Part shown: one piece after another, positions 32,115 to 35,345 of the stretch
Layout of the letters: each line of letters begins with the position of its first letter
Position numbering within the stretch: position 1 is the stretch's first letter
Program-made: the position numbers and the translations under genes
NCBI GenBank assembly: GCA_008931825.1
Contig: QXVZ01032235.1
Span: forward strand, 1-35,345
From: Phallusia fumigata
Lineage: Eukaryota > Chordata > Ascidiacea > Phlebobranchia > Ascidiidae
Direction: 5' to 3'
DNA: 35,345 bases
The notes under the pieces: model-generated
Databases searched by the model: none
What the model was told of the DNA's origin: nothing
What the model saw: the letters and a program-made list of their open reading frames with translations, nothing else

Positions 32115-33081
32115 CTGAATAGGGTAATTACAGTGGTTAGGCGCGTTGCTAATTAGCCAAGTATGGAAGTAACGATGGCGGCTTGCTTGAGGCTGTAATG
32201 ACTTGTTTGCTATGTCAGACGGCGGGACGAGTTACAAGTCAGGTTTGTCAACAAAACTATAAAAGCTGTCATTATAAATCCCAATTGCCAGCAGCTGTGT
32301 AAGGCCGGCGAGGTTAGGGCAGTGCACCTTGTTGGTCACTTGGGAAAAGAGTTTGACAGGCGAGTGTCGGCCAGGGACAGGACGCTGGTTCGTGCGCTGA
32401 TTGGACAGGGAGCAAGTGTACTGGGATTTATGTTTTGACTGTGGATTAGCAGTTGGGCGAACGTGGAGCAGGCATGACGTAAAACGATCCGCAGTTCGAC
32501 ATACGAGGGAAGGAAATACGAAGCAGCCTGGTTACTTTTGGGCGCAGCAGTTTATTGGCGACTGTTGTGGCTTTGTGCAATGTAAACTTAAAATTTTTAA
32601 TCATAAGCAATAACTCGTCACATGGTGTGAGTGTGAAATGGTACATAGACAACAAAATTTGCATGAGTCAGGGATTTATTGAGATTTATGACTTGGAGAA
32701 AGATTTACAGCCATTGGAACGATATCTGTTATGTTGTGATATTATTTGGATTGTTCAAGTTTTATGTGTAGGAACATAAAGCGTTTGATAATTGTTTAGT
32801 CGAAAAGCTTACAAAATATCAAGTTGTTCACGCTTAAAAGGATTTAGATTAGTGTCTGCAAGCAGCAAAACAAATGGTTTTGGCGAATTTAAAATTATTT
32901 TGCGTTTTTTACCAGTTAGTAGTTATGCAACATTTATTAGCTTAAGTAACATCACGTTTGACTAACGGAAACGGTTTAGTCGTTGAAACCCTTGTGTTTG
33001 ATTGTATATCCGACAGCGTAAATCCTTGTTCGTGGCATTTTCGGTTTTTCATCAGGTTCTATGCCAGTAGTAGAAAATACG
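32115..33081. other. Region upstream of the first visible DOCK exon
   Basis: No DOCK exon recognised on the minus strand here; short open frames show no family match. Either an intron of DOCK or intergenic sequence. Confidence 0.45.
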
Positions 33082-33495
33082 TCACGACTTTATGACACGA
33101 CAACCGCAAGTGTGAACTTTGTCAAATTCCGCTTGTGACACAATTGCAGCGCATTGCTGAACGCGAGGAAATCCTGAAAAATTTCTAATGCCTAACTGTA
33201 TAGTGGCGGCAGACATGACGTGGATGACTCTAAACACGCCGGCGACCCCAAAACAAAGAAAATAAACTAATGTATTCATTGCACCAATAACCGGGTTTGT
33301 GATGTAGTTTGAATTGTCATCGTATCTGCTACAGTGCATATGATGTGTGTTGTAATCGAGAGATGTCACCGTTTCCTGTCTCATAACCAAGCAACAATGA
33401 TTTGCGCCAGGCACAGTCAGCGCAAGGATTAGTAAGCTACAAAGCGCAATGACGATGAGATTAGATTTTTTACTGCTCGTACTCCAAAAAGCCAT
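33082..33495 (-). CDS. Hypothetical small membrane or secreted protein
   Basis: A single open frame of 137 residues from an ATG in good context (AAAATGGCT). A hydrophobic segment at about residues 14-31 (NLIVIALCSLLILALTV) follows a basic Ser/Lys stretch, like a signal peptide or TM segment. Another is at about 69-90 (MNTLVYFLCFGVAGVF). Eight Cys or so, including a CC pair (ANHCCLV) and a C-terminal CGCR. A stop ends it cleanly. The frame also extends 15 codons upstream to another ATG. I do not recognise a family. It may be one exon of a larger gene, or nested in a DOCK intron. Chance is possible, but the length, context and hydrophobic pattern favour a gene. Confidence 0.45.
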   Translation of the reverse strand: MAFWSTSSKKSNLIVIALCSLLILALTVPGANHCCLVMRQETVTSLDYNTHHMHCSRYDDNSNYITNPVIGAMNTLVYFLCFGVAGVFRVIHVMSAATIQLGIRNFSGFPRVQQCAAIVSQAEFDKVHTCGCRVIKS

Positions 33496-33695
33496 TTTGA
33501 AAAGGATATTCGGGGGGATTTCGGACTGAAAATGACGCACTTTTCGTGTCAGTGTGCTAAACGCTTGTCACGTGCTGGAACCAAGCCAATGTAGTAAGCT
33601 GGCGTCATATGCGCATTGGCAGATATCTATTGCCTCAGCGGTGGTCACAAGGTTTGAAAACTAGGTGGGCGATTGAAACATAAGTTCAGGGAATG

Positions 33696-34130
33696 TTGTG
33701 AGCGCGTCATACTTTTGCGTGTTGCTCGCGTCAGTGATTGTGATCCGGTTGAAGCAAGGCCGGTAATTGTTTTATGAAGCCCATAGGGAAGACTACTGTG
33801 TGACGCAAGATAGGAGAAAGTTACTTTACAGGGCCCATGACCTAAGTTGACTGATATAGATTTGCATGTATTGTTTGACCGATCTATATATCTAACTTGA
33901 GACTCCTGGGCANTTGTGAGCGCGTCATACTTTTGCGTGTTGCTCGCGTCAGTGATTGTGATCCGGTTGAAGCAAGGCCGGTAATTGTTTTATGAAGCCC
34001 ATAGGGAAGACTACTGTGTGACGCAAGATAGGAGAAAGTTACTTTACAGGGCCCATGACCTAAGTTGACTGATATAGATTTGCATGTATTGTTTGACCGA
34101 TCTATATATCCAACTTGAGACTCCTGGGCA
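33696..34130. repeat. 217-base direct duplication around a single N (33913)
   Basis: 33696-33912 and 33914-34130 match along their whole length with one visible substitution (TATATCTAAC versus TATATCCAAC). The N is exactly at the joint. It lies in non-coding sequence and is best read as an unmerged contig overlap. Confidence 0.9.
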
Positions 34131-34428
34131 AGCTGGTGTCGATATGAATTCAGTAGGTTGGAAATTTGATGAAATAGTTTTTGAAAAGTCAAAATGACAT
34201 TACAAAAGAAATTTTTGTTTTGGTTAGTCGCAAGCTGCAAAAAATGCATTTTAATTAAAATCAGAAGTAGACAAGGAAAGATAGAATTAAGGAAATAGTT
34301 AAATCGGACCCTATACTCTAAACGGTGTAGTGTCCTATTGTTCTAAACATTTCGCTTTCGATGCAGGTCACTAGTGATATTTATTTACTCCTTTGTGTTT
34401 AATTTGGCGACGGCAGTCGCTGCAATTC

Positions 34429-35345
34429 ATGCTTGGTAGAAAAGTGACAAAGATGGAAGTAGCGACTGAACAAAGGCAAGAGAAGAAAGCGTGGCGTGGA
34501 TCGCTGCTAATGGATTTCGGAAATGCGGTTGGGGAAAGTCTTAATCAACTCGAACTGGAGTATGATGAGATGATTGTCAACTTTGAACAACAGGTTTGTA
34601 GTTAATGAAAAGCTCGCAATGATTGGTACCACAAACTACATGCCCGAAAATGTCTTTTATGCCAATACCAACGCGCATTGGTATTTTTTAATGTTTGGTA
34701 GTGTTTCAAAATATAATTTCATCCAATGTTCCCCAAAAAAAGTACCACAAAATTTTCGATTTTTCCCACTTAACGGTGTTTACATTTGCGTAACAGCTGT
34801 AAGACTCTTGTCACGGCTTAGACAGATAACCGTAATCGAGATACAATTTCGACGATAGCATCTACAATCAGTCGCATCTTCTGTGAAGCGAGTTATTCAG
34901 GCTGCATCGTGGCCTATGCATATCTCGTTACCGGTTCATATTAGGAAAGTCAGGGCCCGTGTGGCAACACAAAATCGACACAACGTGACTGCGTCGAGAC
35001 TCGTTAACGCTAAAATAGTCATCACGACCTTCCTCGAACGTTGCAGAAGTCGCGTCTGAAGGAGTTCGCGCCGCACGAAGGAACGATACAAGAGGAGGCG
35101 CGTGCGGCCAGTCCAGCTTTGAGCGACGCCAGCAGCAGTCATTCCGGCAAGCGAGCGGGAGCGGGCGGAGGCAGTTTGAGATCGACACTGAGAAACGCGC
35201 AGAGTACGATCAAGCGTAAGTTGTCGAACCGAGGATCGTCGAGTTCGCAACGAACTTCGCCTCGTGTCGTGAAACGCGAGCCAAAGCAGAGTGAGGAGTT
35301 GGACAAATCCGAGACGAGCAGCATTAATAGCGAAGTTTTCGCCAA
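34429..35345 (+). CDS. Unrecognised coiled-coil and Ser-rich protein, 5' part
   Basis: Exon 34429-34593 (ATG to a CAG|GTTTGT donor) encodes 55 residues with Glu/Gln-rich helical sequence (DFGNAVGESLNQLELEYDEM). Exon 35047 to the window edge begins after a TTGCAG acceptor in phase 0 (KSRLKEFAPHEGTIQEEARA). It continues as Ser/Arg/Lys-rich, low-complexity sequence (STLRNAQSTIKRKLSNRGSS), open to the end of the window and markedly more G+C-rich than its surroundings. The helical start followed by a basic Ser-rich linker recalls scaffold or BAR-type proteins, but I cannot name a family. An upstream exon is possible, because a TGCAG acceptor-like site precedes the ATG at about 34367. Confidence 0.6.
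34594..35046. other. Intron of the unrecognised plus-strand gene
   Basis: Starts GTTTGT and ends TTGCAG, 453 bases. No repeat or other element seen. Confidence 0.55.

Noticed and set aside
33884..34249. 121-codon minus-strand frame across an N
   Set aside because: Crosses the N junction of a duplicated segment, so it is not a real contiguous frame.
1..35345. CRISPR array, prophage, operon or bacterial defence system
   Set aside because: The window is an intron-rich animal genome; no regularly spaced repeats or prokaryotic gene layout are present.

Overview
This is a eukaryotic window: animal protein families, genes split into many short exons, GT-AG introns mostly of 100-900 bases, and A+T-rich DNA. 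Compact genes of vertebrate-like architecture would suit a tunicate such as Ciona. That is an inference from gene structure and families, not a proof. All gene models were built by hand from splice consensus, codon phase and remembered family structure; there is no transcript support.

Layout: (1) 116-13055, minus: a nearly complete AK9-type multi-domain adenylate/nucleoside-phosphate kinase. 33 exons join in one open frame (1,692 codons plus stop) with four P-loops. (2) 13945-15719, plus: EME1, the non-catalytic partner of the MUS81 structure-specific nuclease, in two exons; it diverges from AK9 across about 890 bases. (3) 16953-20261, plus: a divergent class A G-protein-coupled receptor in seven exons. 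(4) 21468-25633, minus: glycogenin, the self-glucosylating primer of glycogen synthesis. The exon encoding its glycogen-synthase-binding tail is duplicated, so several C-termini are possible. (5) 27084-32114, minus: the 3' half of a DOCK-C family (DOCK6/7/8-like) Rac/Cdc42 exchange factor, i.e. the DHR-2 domain and C-terminus, interrupted by an assembly gap. (6) 33082-33495, minus: an unrecognised small membrane or secreted protein. (7) 34429 to the window end, plus: the start of an unrecognised, Ser-rich protein.

The genes are unrelated housekeeping, signalling and ciliary genes in head-to-head and tail-to-tail order; there is no operon-like system. Between and inside them lie a dispersed TGAGT-tailed repeat family (three copies), a repeat pair with hAT-like ends, a tRNA-derived element, a 60-base tandem repeat and several strong inverted repeats.

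Assembly quality matters here. Five single N bases occur. Four sit exactly between near-identical direct repeats of 109-237 bases, the signature of unmerged contig ends, and they create false exon copies in AK9 and DOCK. The fifth falls inside a DOCK exon and hides about 150 residues of the catalytic DHR-2 domain.

The most notable biology is the doubled glycogen-synthase-binding exon in glycogenin, the receptor lacking the usual DRY and NPxxY residues, two GC-AG introns supported by frame closure, an RFX X-box-like site upstream of AK9, and a nested inverted repeat just after EME1. I found no convincing entirely new system.
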